From Methylomagnum ishizawai (GTDB lineage Bacteria > Pseudomonadota > Gammaproteobacteria > Methylococcales > Methylococcaceae), in NCBI RefSeq assembly GCF_019670005.1, contig NZ_AP019783.1, positions 326,001-390,000 of the forward strand: DNA of 64,000 bases, in the 5' to 3' direction. The notes under the pieces were generated by a model. It was given only the letters and a program-made list of their open reading frames with translations. It had not been told where the DNA came from and made no database searches. Shown here piece by piece: positions 15,985-24,218 of this stretch (positions within the stretch are counted from its first letter, which is position 1; every line of letters starts with the position of its first letter). A program made the position numbers and the translations under genes.

Positions 15985-16347
15985 ATGGACTTCAAAAACT
16001 TCATTTCAGGGCTTACGCCCACCGAGCTTGACGAGTACGCATGTAGGGCGGGCACAACCGCCCTCTACATACGCACTCATTTGGTTAAGCCCCGCAAAAT
16101 CCCGCGCCCCCCCTTGATGCAAGGGTTGCTTGCTGCCAGCGATGGCGTTCTCACCGGCGCGGATTTAATGGCCCACTTCAATATTTTGGGAGAGAAGAAT
16201 CAGGCTTCCGAGGCAACCCCGCCCGAGGACCGACGAACAAACCCCTCGAACGCCGCCAGCCAAAAAACCGGGGAGGCAGGCGGCAGCACGACCCGAAGGA
16301 CCGCCCCGACCGCAGGAAGCGGTGAAGTAATCGAGCGGGCCGCATGA
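15985..16347 (+). CDS. Cro-like / YdaS-type HTH regulator
   Basis: A 120-residue protein. Residues about 8-75 resemble Cro/YdaS-type helix-turn-helix proteins (LTPTELDEYACRAGTTALYI, then a basic stretch and DGVLTGADL). The C-terminal 45 residues are Ser/Thr/Pro-rich and disordered. It is divergently transcribed from the repressor and controlled by the shared operators. It is the first rightward gene, the position of cro. The operator in its own promoter spacer suggests auto-repression. Confidence 0.75.
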   Translation: MDFKNFISGLTPTELDEYACRAGTTALYIRTHLVKPRKIPRPPLMQGLLAASDGVLTGADLMAHFNILGEKNQASEATPPEDRRTNPSNAASQKTGEAGGSTTRRTAPTAGSGEVIERAA

Positions 16348-16422
16348 ACACCGTTTCCCCTCCGGGAAACAACCCACGCCGGGTTTCGGCCCGGCGGTCT
16401 TTTCAACCCTGAAGGATCGGTT

Positions 16423-16629
16423 ATGTCCAGACCCCCCATACCAGACCCGGAAAAGCACCAATACGAACTGTTCGTGAAAGTCCAGGAAGCGGATTGGCTG
16501 ATTATCAACGGCATCGCCAAAAAGAAGGGGATACCCCGGAACGTGGTCGCCAGGGCGCTGATAAGGAAGGCGCTCACCGGCACCATGTCCACTGTGGACA
16601 AAATCCTAGACGACGCGCTGTCGGCATAA
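16423..16629 (+). CDS. Small hypothetical protein, possible ribbon-helix-helix type
   Basis: A 68-residue basic protein with a strand-like N-terminus and two helices (IINGIAKKKG, RNVVARALIRKAL), a layout seen in small MetJ/Arc-type DNA-binding proteins. GAAGGA lies about 9 nt upstream of its ATG. A short GC hairpin followed by TCTTTT precedes it (about 16377-16405). The assignment is weak; it is an early regulatory candidate by position. Confidence 0.5.
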   Translation: MSRPPIPDPEKHQYELFVKVQEADWLIINGIAKKKGIPRNVVARALIRKALTGTMSTVDKILDDALSA

Positions 16630-16644
16630 CCAGAGGCTAAAAAC

Positions 16645-16833
16645 ATGGCCTCCGGAATCGACGAAAGCCGCGAGAGGGCGGTGGGTATCACCCTCGATGC
16701 TGTCGATATGGAGTTGTTAACAGCTAAAAACCGGAACAAAAGCCCCGAGGAACTGGCGGCGGAACTGCTCGGCCAAGCCTGCCAGGAAATCGCGGACAGG
16801 ATTTTCGATGACGAGATCGGACCGAGGCACTGA
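16645..16833 (+). CDS. Small hypothetical early protein, 62 aa
   Basis: An acidic helical protein (EELAAELLGQACQEIADRIF). It starts 15 nt after the previous stop with GAGGCTAAA upstream. No family recognised. It shares size and position with the preceding gene and may be its partner. Confidence 0.5.
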   Translation: MASGIDESRERAVGITLDAVDMELLTAKNRNKSPEELAAELLGQACQEIADRIFDDEIGPRH

Positions 16834-16847
16834 AGGGGTGCCGTGGC

Positions 16848-16886
16848 GAAAAAAAGCCCCGGAAGGAGGGTATCCCGCCGGGGCTA
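16848..16886 (-). terminator. Leftward hairpin with T tract
   Basis: AGCCCCGG (16855-16862) pairs with CCGGGGCT (16878-16885). The minus strand continues with seven T. It would act only on leftward transcripts; on the plus strand there is no U tract. Confidence 0.5.
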
Positions 16887-16906
16887 AAACTCAAGGTGAT
16901 AATAGT

Positions 16907-17155
16907 ATGAAGGCGAAAACGACGGAAATCAATGGCGGGGAATCGATCCCGCCGCCCGGCATAGCCCGGTGCCCGTGGTGCCGGGGCCATCATCCAGAAT
17001 CCGCCATCGTCGATGGGGTCTGCCCGGATTGCCGGAAATGGGGCGCGGTGCTTCCGCCGTCCGCCCGCGAAATCGTCCTGGCCGGGCCGGTGACGATCCG
17101 GGTATCGGGGGATTTGACCGTGGTCGGGATAACCATGGACGGGGGGCGGCCATGA
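16907..17155 (+). CDS. Zinc-ribbon early protein
   Basis: An 82-residue protein with CPWC (about residue 22) and CPDC (about 40), a four-Cys zinc ribbon, then a beta-rich C-terminus. AAGGTGAT precedes ATG 16907. Its stop overlaps the replication protein start. Small zinc ribbons in front of replication genes are common in phages; exact role unknown. Confidence 0.6.
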   Translation: MKAKTTEINGGESIPPPGIARCPWCRGHHPESAIVDGVCPDCRKWGAVLPPSAREIVLAGPVTIRVSGDLTVVGITMDGGRP

Positions 17156-17892
17156 GTATCCTCGAATACCTGGACCGGCCCATAGCCTTCCATCGGTGCT
17201 TCGTCACCATAACCGGCTCGATTACCGCCAGCCTCATGCTTTCCCAGGCGCTGTACTGGCAGAAGCGTACCCAGGAAACCGATGAATGGTTTTTCAAGAG
17301 CCGCGAGGAATGGACCGAGGAAACCGGCCTGTCCCGCACCGAGCAAGAGACGGCCAGGGCGAAGCTCAAAAGCCTGGACTTGCTGCAAGAGGAACTCCGG
17401 GGGCTTCCGGCCCGGATGTACTACCGGGCAAACGTGGCCCGGCTGGAAGCGTTGCTGTGCCAACAAGTTGGCGGGAAACCTGCCAACACTGAGGCGGGAA
17501 ACCTGCCAACAGGTAGGCAGAAAAGTCGCCAACATTTAAAGGAAACAGAGACTACTACAGAGACTACGCAGAGAGATATCCCCCCACCCCCTTCGGGCAA
17601 GCCACGGAACCCCCCCGGCCAACCCATCGAACTCCCTGCCTGGCTGCCCCAAGCCGCATGGGCCGAATTCCGCCAGCACCGGAAGGAAATCCGCAGCCCC
17701 CTCACGCCCCTGGCCGAAAGCAAGGCCATCCAGAAACTCGACGAACTGCGCCGGCAGGGCCACGACCCGGTGAAGGTCATCGACCAGTCCATCGGCAACG
17801 GCTGGACCGGCCTGTTCCCGCTCAAGAGCGAAACCCCCCAGCGCAACCCGAGCAAGCCGGGCCGCGATGATTGGATGGAGGGCGCGGTATGA
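17152..17892 (+). CDS. Phage replication initiator (lambda O-like organisation)
   Basis: A 246-residue protein. Residues about 1-100 form a winged-helix DNA-binding domain (ASLMLSQALYWQKRT, SREEWTEETGLSRTEQETA). A low-complexity linker (about 105-150) is encoded by the iteron DNA. The C-terminal part (about 150-246) is helical with a DWMEG tail and may recruit the helicase. The arrangement mirrors lambda O: origin iterons lie inside the gene, under the linker. Its stop overlaps the primase-helicase start (ATGA). The product would bind the origin and load the downstream helicase. Sequence similarity to O itself is low; the call rests on organisation. Confidence 0.75.
   Translation: MSILEYLDRPIAFHRCFVTITGSITASLMLSQALYWQKRTQETDEWFFKSREEWTEETGLSRTEQETARAKLKSLDLLQEELRGLPARMYYRANVARLEALLCQQVGGKPANTEAGNLPTGRQKSRQHLKETETTTETTQRDIPPPPSGKPRNPPGQPIELPAWLPQAAWAEFRQHRKEIRSPLTPLAESKAIQKLDELRRQGHDPVKVIDQSIGNGWTGLFPLKSETPQRNPSKPGRDDWMEGAV
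17470..17534 (+). repeat. Iterons of a candidate replication origin
   Basis: Three direct repeats of 19 bp start at 17470, 17493 and 17516, exactly 23 bp apart. The first two are identical (GGCGGGAAACCTGCCAACA); the third is GGCAGAAAAGTCGCCAACA. Because 23 is not a multiple of three, the protein is not repeated, so the DNA itself must be conserved. An A-rich segment (ATTTAAAGGAAACAGAG) follows directly, suited to unwinding. GCCAACAAGTTGGC just upstream is palindromic. Confidence 0.75.
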
Positions 17893-19745
17893 AACCCTCC
17901 GAGATTTCCGCATTGCTGGCCGAACAGGCCGAGTCCGTCGCCAAGCACCTGCTGCCGGAAGGCAAGCGCGACGGGCGGGAATGGCGCTGCGGTTCGGTCC
18001 ATGGCGAACCGGGCCAAAGCCTGGGCGTCCACCTGTCCGGCCCCAAGGCCGGGGTGTGGGCCGATTTCGCGTCCGGCCAGGGCGGCGACCTGCTGGACCT
18101 GTGGATGACGGTCGGGAAAACCGACCTGCCCAAGGCCATGCGCGAAGCCGCCCGCTGGCTGGGTGTTGCCATCGACCCGCCCCGGTTCGCCAAGGGCGGG
18201 CACAGGCGAGCCTTCGTCAAGCCTTCCAAAACGCCCGTGGAGGCACAAAAGGGGTCCGCCCCTTGGGCTTGGCTTACCGAAACGCGGAAGCTGCCGGAAC
18301 CGACCCTGCGGGCTTTCCGCGTGGGCGGGCATGGCCGGTCGGCGTTGTTCCCGTTTTACGACCCCGCCGGGGAACTGGCGATGGTGAAGTGGCGGGATAC
18401 GGCGTGGACCAAGGAAACGGGCCGGGCCAAGTCCGGCGTGACCGAGAAGGACATGCGCCCGGCCCTGTTCGGCTGGCAAGCCATCCCACCCGGTGCCCGT
18501 TGGGTGGTCATCGCCGAGGGCGAGATCGACGCGATGTCCCTGCACGCCTACGGCGCGCCGGCGCTGTCGGTGCCGTTCGGCGGCGGGACCGGCGCGAAAC
18601 AGGACTGGATCGAGCACGAGTTCGACCACCTGGAACGCTTCGACGAGGTTTTCCTGTGCCTGGATTCCGACGGGGAAGGGCGCAAGGCCACCTTGGAAAT
18701 CGCCGACCGGCTGGGGCGGCACCGCTGCCGGGTGGTGGAACTCCCCGGCGGACACAAGGACGCGAACGAATGCCTCAAGGCCGGGGTGGCCGGGCGGGAA
18801 ATGCTGGACGCCTTCGCCGCGGCGAAGACCCTGGACCCCGGCGAGCTGCGCCGGGCCGGGGAATTCCTGGACGGCGTGCTGGCGGCCTTCTACCCGGCCG
18901 GCGCGGCGGAAATCGGTTTCTCCCTGCCCTGGCCCAAATGCCCGACCCTGCTGTTCCGGCCCGGCGAGGTGAGCTTGATCGCCGGGGTGAACGGCCACGG
19001 CAAATCGGAAGGCGTGGGCCACCTCGCCGTCGACATCATGCGGCAGGGGGCCCGCGTCTGCGTGGCGTCCATGGAGTTCAAGCCCGCCCGCTGGATCGCC
19101 CGCATCGTGCGCCAGATTTCCGGCCTGGATACCCCATCGGCCGATTACGTCCGCGCCATCATGACGTGGCTGGACGCCCGGTTATGGGCCTTCGACGTGG
19201 TGGGGGCGGCAAAGCACAAGGAAATGCTCAGGGTGTTCGCCTACGCCCGCCAGCGCTACGGCGTCCGGCTGTTCGTCATCGACAACATGAGCAAGCTGGA
19301 CATCGGGCTGGAGGACTACGACGGGCAGCGGGCCTTCGTCGAATCGCTGTGCGGCTTCGCCAAGGCCCACGACGCGCATGTGTTCCTCGTGGCCCATGTC
19401 CGCAAGGGCGAGGACGACGGCAAGCCGGGCGGCAAGTTCGATGTGAAGGGGTCCGGGGCCATCACCGACTTGGTGGACACGGTGCTGATCTGGTGGCGGA
19501 ACCGGAAGAAGGAAGAGCGGTTGAAGCGCTCCGACCTGTCGGACGCCGAGCGCCAGGAATTGGAGGAAAAGCCCGACGCCCTGTGCGTGTGCGAGAAGCA
19601 GCGCAACGGGGAGGACGAACCGCGGATAGCCCTGTGGTTCCACAGGCCCAGCCATCAATTCCTGCCGTTCCGCAATTCCAAGCCGGTCGAGTACGTGCCG
19701 TTTTCCACCAGGGAACCGGCTGCCGAAGCAGAGGGGGGGTGGTAG
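17889..19745 (+). CDS. TOPRIM primase-helicase
   Basis: A 618-residue bifunctional replication protein. The N-terminal region resembles a CHC2-like domain that has lost its cysteines. A TOPRIM domain follows (VVIAEGEIDAM about 207, LDSDGEG about 258). Then comes a RecA/DnaB-like helicase with Walker A GVNGHGKSE (about 365) and Walker B VIDNMS (about 463), ending in an AHVRKGEDD loop. The order resembles T7 gp4-type proteins. It would prime and unwind at the fork. The start overlaps the initiator stop. Loss of zinc ligands suggests priming may be altered. Confidence 0.85.
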   Translation: MKPSEISALLAEQAESVAKHLLPEGKRDGREWRCGSVHGEPGQSLGVHLSGPKAGVWADFASGQGGDLLDLWMTVGKTDLPKAMREAARWLGVAIDPPRFAKGGHRRAFVKPSKTPVEAQKGSAPWAWLTETRKLPEPTLRAFRVGGHGRSALFPFYDPAGELAMVKWRDTAWTKETGRAKSGVTEKDMRPALFGWQAIPPGARWVVIAEGEIDAMSLHAYGAPALSVPFGGGTGAKQDWIEHEFDHLERFDEVFLCLDSDGEGRKATLEIADRLGRHRCRVVELPGGHKDANECLKAGVAGREMLDAFAAAKTLDPGELRRAGEFLDGVLAAFYPAGAAEIGFSLPWPKCPTLLFRPGEVSLIAGVNGHGKSEGVGHLAVDIMRQGARVCVASMEFKPARWIARIVRQISGLDTPSADYVRAIMTWLDARLWAFDVVGAAKHKEMLRVFAYARQRYGVRLFVIDNMSKLDIGLEDYDGQRAFVESLCGFAKAHDAHVFLVAHVRKGEDDGKPGGKFDVKGSGAITDLVDTVLIWWRNRKKEERLKRSDLSDAERQELEEKPDALCVCEKQRNGEDEPRIALWFHRPSHQFLPFRNSKPVEYVPFSTREPAAEAEGGW

Positions 19746-19747
19746 CC

Positions 19748-22264
19748 ATGGCCGCGAAAAAAACCTACCAGGAATTCCTCCGGGGCAAGATCAGGCTGGC
19801 CGAGTTCGGCGGCTTCGACGTGGCCCCGTCGGAAATCAATCCCATCCTGAAACCCCACCAGCGCGACATCGTGCGGTGGGCGGTGAAAGGCGGACAGCGG
19901 GCCGTGTTCGCCGCGTTCGGCCTGGGCAAGTCGGTCATCCAGATCGAAGTCCTGCGCCTCGTCAAGGCCAAGGTCGGCGGCACCGTGCTGGTGGTCCTGC
20001 CCCTGGGCGTCCGCCAGGAGTTCCGCCGCGATGGCCAGATGCTCGGGGTGGAATTCAAGTTCATCCGCCGCAACGAGGAAATCTGGCCGGACGCGGACAG
20101 CGGGTTCTACCTGACCAACTACGAGAGCATCCGGGACGGGAAGCTCGATCCGAACCGGTTCACCGCCGTCAGCCTGGACGAGGCGTCCGTGCTGCGTAGC
20201 TTCGGCTCCAAGACCTACCAGGAGTTCCTGCCCCTGTTCGCCCGCGTCCGCTACAAGTTCGTGGCGACGGCCACCCCCAGCCCCAACCGCTACAAGGAAC
20301 TGATCCACTACGCCGGGTTCCTGGGGATCATGGACACCGGGCAGGCGCTCACGAGGTTCTTCAAAAGGGATTCCACCCAGGCGAACAACCTCACGCTCTA
20401 TCCGCACAAGGAACGGGAATTCTGGCTCTGGCTCAACTCCTGGGCCGTGTTCCTGCAACGCCCCTCCGACCTGGGCTATTCCGACGAAGGCTATTCCCTA
20501 CCGCCGCTCAAGGTGGTCTACCACGAGGTGCCCGCCGGCGACCTGGTGGGCCACGAGCGCGACGGCCAGGGCTTGCTGTTCCCCGACGCGGCCATGGGCC
20601 TCAAGGAAGCCGCCGGCGAAAAGCGGGATTCCGTCGAGGCCCGGATCGCCCGGATGGTGGACATCCTCAAGGCCGACCCCGGCTCCCACTACATCCTCTG
20701 GCACCACCTGGAAGCCGAGCGCCGCGCCATCAAGGCGGCATGGCCGGAAGCCACCGAGGTCTACGGCACGCTGGACCTGGACGAGCGGGAGCGGCGGGTG
20801 GTGGCGTTCTCGGAGGGCCGCGTCAAGTACCTGGCCACCAAGGAGGAAATCTCCGGTTCCGGCTGCAATTTCCAACGGCATTGCCACAAGGCGATATTCA
20901 CCAGCATCGGGTACCGGTTCAACGACTTCATCCAGGCCATCCACCGGATATACCGGTTCCTCCAGACGGAAGCATGTGAAATCCACATCATCCACACTGA
21001 GGCGGAACGGGAAATCCTGCGGTCGTTGCAGGAGAAGTGGACCCAGCACAACGAATTGGCGGCGAATATGAGCGACATCATCCAAGAACACGGATTGAAC
21101 ACCCTATCCATCGCGGACACCCTGGCCCGGACCATCGGCGTCGAGCGGGTGGAGGTTTCCGGCAAGCACGGGCGTTTCCGGGTGGCGAACAACGATTGCG
21201 TGGACGAGGCCCGGCGCGTGGAGGAAAACTCCGTGGGCCTGATCGTCACCAGCATCCCCTTCGCCAACCACTACGAATACACCCCGACCTACGAGGATTT
21301 CGGGCACACCGAGGACAACGCCCATTTCTGGGAGCAAATGGATTTCCTCACGCCGGAGCTGCTGCGCATCCTGCAACCGGGGCGGCTGTACTGCTGCCAT
21401 GTGAAGGACCGCATCCTGTTCGGCAACGTCACCGGCCAGGGCGTGCCCACGGTGTCGCCGTTCCATGCCGAGGCGATATTCCATGGCATCCGGCACGGGT
21501 TCCAATACCTGGGCATGATCACCGTCGTCACCGACGTGGTGCGCGAGAACAACCAGACCTACCGCCTGGGCTGGTCGGAGCAGTGCAAGGACGGCACCAA
21601 GATGGGCGTGGGTTCCCCCGAGTACATCCTGCTGTTCCGCAAGCCCCAGACCGACCGCTCCAAAGGCTACGCCGATGTGCCGGTGCAGAAATCCAAAGAC
21701 GCCTACACCCGCGCCCGCTGGCAGGTGGACGCCCATGCGCTGTGGCGGTCCCGTGGCGACCGGCCTTTGACCGCCGATGATCTGGCGGGCATGGGGCCGG
21801 ACAGGCTGGCGAAGGCCTTCACCCGGTTCAGCCTGGAACACGTCTACGACTACGAGTTCCACGTCCGCATCGGCGAGGAACTCGAAGCCCGCGGCGCGTT
21901 GCCGTCCAGCTTCATGAGCCTCGCCCCCGGTTCCGGCCATCCCGCCGTCTGGCACGACATCAACCGGATGCGGACCCTCAACGGCAACCAGTCGGCGAAG
22001 GGCTTGCAGAACCATGTCTGTCCCCTGCAATTCGACATCGTGGAGCGCCTAATCGAGCGCTACAGCAACCGGGACGAACGGGTCTACGACCCGTTCGGCG
22101 GGCTGATGACCGTGCCCTACTGCGCCGTGAAGATGGGCAGGCGGGGCGGGGCGTCGGAACTCAACCCGGCCTATTTCCTGGACGGCCTGCAATACCTGCA
22201 AGCGGCGGAACGGGACCACGCCATGCCCACGCTATTCGACCTGCTGGAAGCGGAGGCCGCATGA
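19748..22264 (+). CDS. SF2 helicase fused to DNA methyltransferase
   Basis: An 838-residue fusion. Residues about 1-450 are an SNF2/SF2-type ATPase: FGLGKS Walker A (about 57-62), LDEAS motif II (about 143) and ATATPSP motif III (about 175). Residues about 480-838 are an N4/N6-type methyltransferase of beta class: TSIPF (about 500) stands for the catalytic (S/D)PP(Y/F) and DPFGG (about 781) is the SAM motif I. The second residue of the catalytic motif is Ile rather than Pro, a form I recall in related phage proteins. Start ATG 19748 lies 2 nt after the primase stop; an in-frame opening far upstream is shadow. It may methylate replicating phage DNA. Confidence 0.8.
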   Translation: MAAKKTYQEFLRGKIRLAEFGGFDVAPSEINPILKPHQRDIVRWAVKGGQRAVFAAFGLGKSVIQIEVLRLVKAKVGGTVLVVLPLGVRQEFRRDGQMLGVEFKFIRRNEEIWPDADSGFYLTNYESIRDGKLDPNRFTAVSLDEASVLRSFGSKTYQEFLPLFARVRYKFVATATPSPNRYKELIHYAGFLGIMDTGQALTRFFKRDSTQANNLTLYPHKEREFWLWLNSWAVFLQRPSDLGYSDEGYSLPPLKVVYHEVPAGDLVGHERDGQGLLFPDAAMGLKEAAGEKRDSVEARIARMVDILKADPGSHYILWHHLEAERRAIKAAWPEATEVYGTLDLDERERRVVAFSEGRVKYLATKEEISGSGCNFQRHCHKAIFTSIGYRFNDFIQAIHRIYRFLQTEACEIHIIHTEAEREILRSLQEKWTQHNELAANMSDIIQEHGLNTLSIADTLARTIGVERVEVSGKHGRFRVANNDCVDEARRVEENSVGLIVTSIPFANHYEYTPTYEDFGHTEDNAHFWEQMDFLTPELLRILQPGRLYCCHVKDRILFGNVTGQGVPTVSPFHAEAIFHGIRHGFQYLGMITVVTDVVRENNQTYRLGWSEQCKDGTKMGVGSPEYILLFRKPQTDRSKGYADVPVQKSKDAYTRARWQVDAHALWRSRGDRPLTADDLAGMGPDRLAKAFTRFSLEHVYDYEFHVRIGEELEARGALPSSFMSLAPGSGHPAVWHDINRMRTLNGNQSAKGLQNHVCPLQFDIVERLIERYSNRDERVYDPFGGLMTVPYCAVKMGRRGGASELNPAYFLDGLQYLQAAERDHAMPTLFDLLEAEAA

Positions 22265-22455
22265 ACGGCGAGCGCCAATTCGTGATCACGCGGGAATGGG
22301 CGGAGACGTACAAAACCCCGGCGGGTGGTTGGACCAAGGCCCAGCTTGCCGCCATCGGGGTTGCATGGCCCCCTCCCAGAGGTTGGCTCAAGGAAGTGGT
22401 AGGCATGGCTATCGACGAAGCCGCCCGCCACGCATTCGAGGAGGGTTGCCGATGA
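22261..22455 (+). CDS. Hypothetical phage protein, 64 aa
   Basis: Overlaps the stop of the helicase-methyltransferase (ATGA) and the start of the NinB gene. Contains FVITREWAETYKTPAGGWT and PRGWLKEVVG, a pattern I associate with small phage proteins beside NinB, without known function. Confidence 0.65.
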   Translation: MNGERQFVITREWAETYKTPAGGWTKAQLAAIGVAWPPPRGWLKEVVGMAIDEAARHAFEEGCR

Positions 22456-22883
22456 GCCGCGCCCTTTTCGTTCTGCAACCCGCGCCCCATCCAGCCCGCG
22501 CCCGCGCCCTGGAAGCCGTCCGCACCGCCCCCGAGGGCTACGTGGTCGAGGTCAGGCAGAAGACCCGGAGCCTGGAACAGAACGCCCTCATGTGGTCGAT
22601 GCTGGCCGAAATCTCCCAGCGGGTGTGTTGGCATGGCGAATGGCTGACGGCGGAAAACTGGAAGGACGTGTTCACCGCCGCCCTCAAGCGCGAGAAGGTC
22701 GTGCCCGGCATCGGCGGCGGGTTCGTGGTGCTGGGCCAGCACACCAGCCGCATGACCCGGCGGGAGATGGGCGACCTGATCGAACTCATGCACGCCTTCG
22801 CCGCCGAGCAAGGCGTCGCGTTCCCCTGGGAAACACCGCCCAGGCCCATGCCGGACGCCCGCGACGGGGAGGTGCCACGGTGA
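22452..22883 (+). CDS. ninB: NinB-family recombination protein
   Basis: A 143-residue protein of the NinB/Orf family of lambda. It shows the conserved RSLEQNALMWSMLAEIS, AENWKDVFTAAL, and VVLGQHTSRMTRREMGDLIE. In lambda this protein binds single-stranded DNA and can replace RecFOR functions. Start and stop both overlap neighbours by 4 nt. It would act in phage recombination during replication. All family signature segments are intact. Confidence 0.88.
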   Translation: MSRALFVLQPAPHPARARALEAVRTAPEGYVVEVRQKTRSLEQNALMWSMLAEISQRVCWHGEWLTAENWKDVFTAALKREKVVPGIGGGFVVLGQHTSRMTRREMGDLIELMHAFAAEQGVAFPWETPPRPMPDARDGEVPR

Positions 22884-24199
22884 AGTTCCTTTCCGTGTGT
22901 TCCGGCATCGAGGCCGCGTCGGCCGCTTGGCGTCCGCTGGGCTGGGAGGCGCTGGCCTATGCCGAGATCGAACCCTTCCCGTGCGCCGTGCTGGCCCACC
23001 ACTACCCCGATGTCCCCAACCGGGGCGACATGGCCCGGTTCCAGGAGTGGCCCGATGCCCGACCAGATGTCCTTGTGGGGGGAACCCCCTGCCAATCCTT
23101 CTCCGTCGCCGGCCTCCGAGCGGGCCTGGACGATCCGCGTGGTCAACTCATGCTGGCCTACGGTGCGGTTGCTCGCCAATACCGCCCCCGCTGGCTGGTT
23201 TGGGAGAACGTCCCCGGCGTCCTGTCGAGCCACGGGGGACGGGATTTTGGAACCTTCCTCGGGATGTTGGCGGAACTCGGGTATGGGTTCGCCTACCGGG
23301 TTCTTGACGCTCAATACTTCGGAGTTCCCCAGCGCCGCCGCCGTGTGTTCGTTGTCGGCCGTCTTGGAGACTGGCGACGTGCCGCGGCGGTACTTTTTGA
23401 GCGCCACGGCCTGCAAGGGCATCCTCCGCCGCGCCGCGAACCGGGGGAAGGCGTTGCCGGAACCCTTGCAAGCCGCCCTACGGGCGGTGGCGGACTCGGA
23501 ACCGACTTCGACCTAGGCGGTGGCTTGGTATCTGGGACGCTTACCGCGAGCTATGGCAATTCAACGGGTCGCGACATGGCCGAAATGCCGGGCGCGTTGG
23601 TAGCCCGGCCATTGACCGCACACCAACGGCGCATGGACGGCACGGTAGAAACCTTCGTCGCCCATTCCCTCCGCGCCGAAGGTTTTGACGCCAGCGAGGA
23701 CGGCACGGGACGGGGCACGCCCCTGGTGCCGATGGCCTACCGCACCTCGCCGAATTGCGGAGCCTGGGACACCGGGGACCGCGTGGACGCGCTGACCACG
23801 GGCACCGATCCGGCTTCCCATGTGCTGGCCTTCCAGGAACGGGGGCGGAAGGGCGGCCGTTCCCTGGAAATCATGGGCGACATCCATCCGGCCTTGCTCG
23901 CGCCGGACGGCGGCGGCCGAGGCGGCGAACGGAACATCCTGGCCGGGACCGGCGTGCGCCGCCTCACGCCCCGCGAATGCGAGCGCCTGCAAGGCTTCCC
24001 CGACGACTACACCCGCGTCCCCTACCGGGGCAAACCAGCCGCCGACGGCCCGCGCTACAAGGCGCTGGGGAACGCCATGGCCGTGCCCGTCATGCGCTGG
24101 ATCGGCGAACGCATCCAGGCGGTGGAGGCGATGGGACGCCCGGCCGACGCACCACGGCCCATGGCCCGGCGCAAGGGCCACGCAACCTCGAAACCTTGA
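22880..24199 (+). CDS. Phage DNA (cytosine-5) methyltransferase, apparently orphan
   Basis: A 439-residue C5 methyltransferase starting at GTG 22880, overlapping the NinB stop. Motif I is FLSVCSGIEAASAAW (3-17), the catalytic loop GGTPCQSF has Cys71, and ENV is at 109-111. QRRRR is motif VIII, ALGNAMAVPV is near the end, and a long variable recognition stretch lies between. No nuclease gene is adjacent, so it is probably solitary and protects phage DNA from host restriction. It differs clearly from the methyltransferase at 12399, so the phage carries two distinct cytosine methyltransferases. Confidence 0.9.
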   Translation: MKFLSVCSGIEAASAAWRPLGWEALAYAEIEPFPCAVLAHHYPDVPNRGDMARFQEWPDARPDVLVGGTPCQSFSVAGLRAGLDDPRGQLMLAYGAVARQYRPRWLVWENVPGVLSSHGGRDFGTFLGMLAELGYGFAYRVLDAQYFGVPQRRRRVFVVGRLGDWRRAAAVLFERHGLQGHPPPRREPGEGVAGTLASRPTGGGGLGTDFDLGGGLVSGTLTASYGNSTGRDMAEMPGALVARPLTAHQRRMDGTVETFVAHSLRAEGFDASEDGTGRGTPLVPMAYRTSPNCGAWDTGDRVDALTTGTDPASHVLAFQERGRKGGRSLEIMGDIHPALLAPDGGGRGGERNILAGTGVRRLTPRECERLQGFPDDYTRVPYRGKPAADGPRYKALGNAMAVPVMRWIGERIQAVEAMGRPADAPRPMARRKGHATSKP

Positions 24200-24218
24200 C
24201 ATCCCGATGGAGGACACC

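Noticed and set aside
17867..19747. An open frame in phase with the helicase-methyltransferase extends about 1.9 kb upstream of its start
   Set aside because: The extension is antisense-like Arg/Gly-rich sequence lying in the wrong frame over the primase-helicase gene, which has clear domains. ATG 19748 begins at the conserved region.
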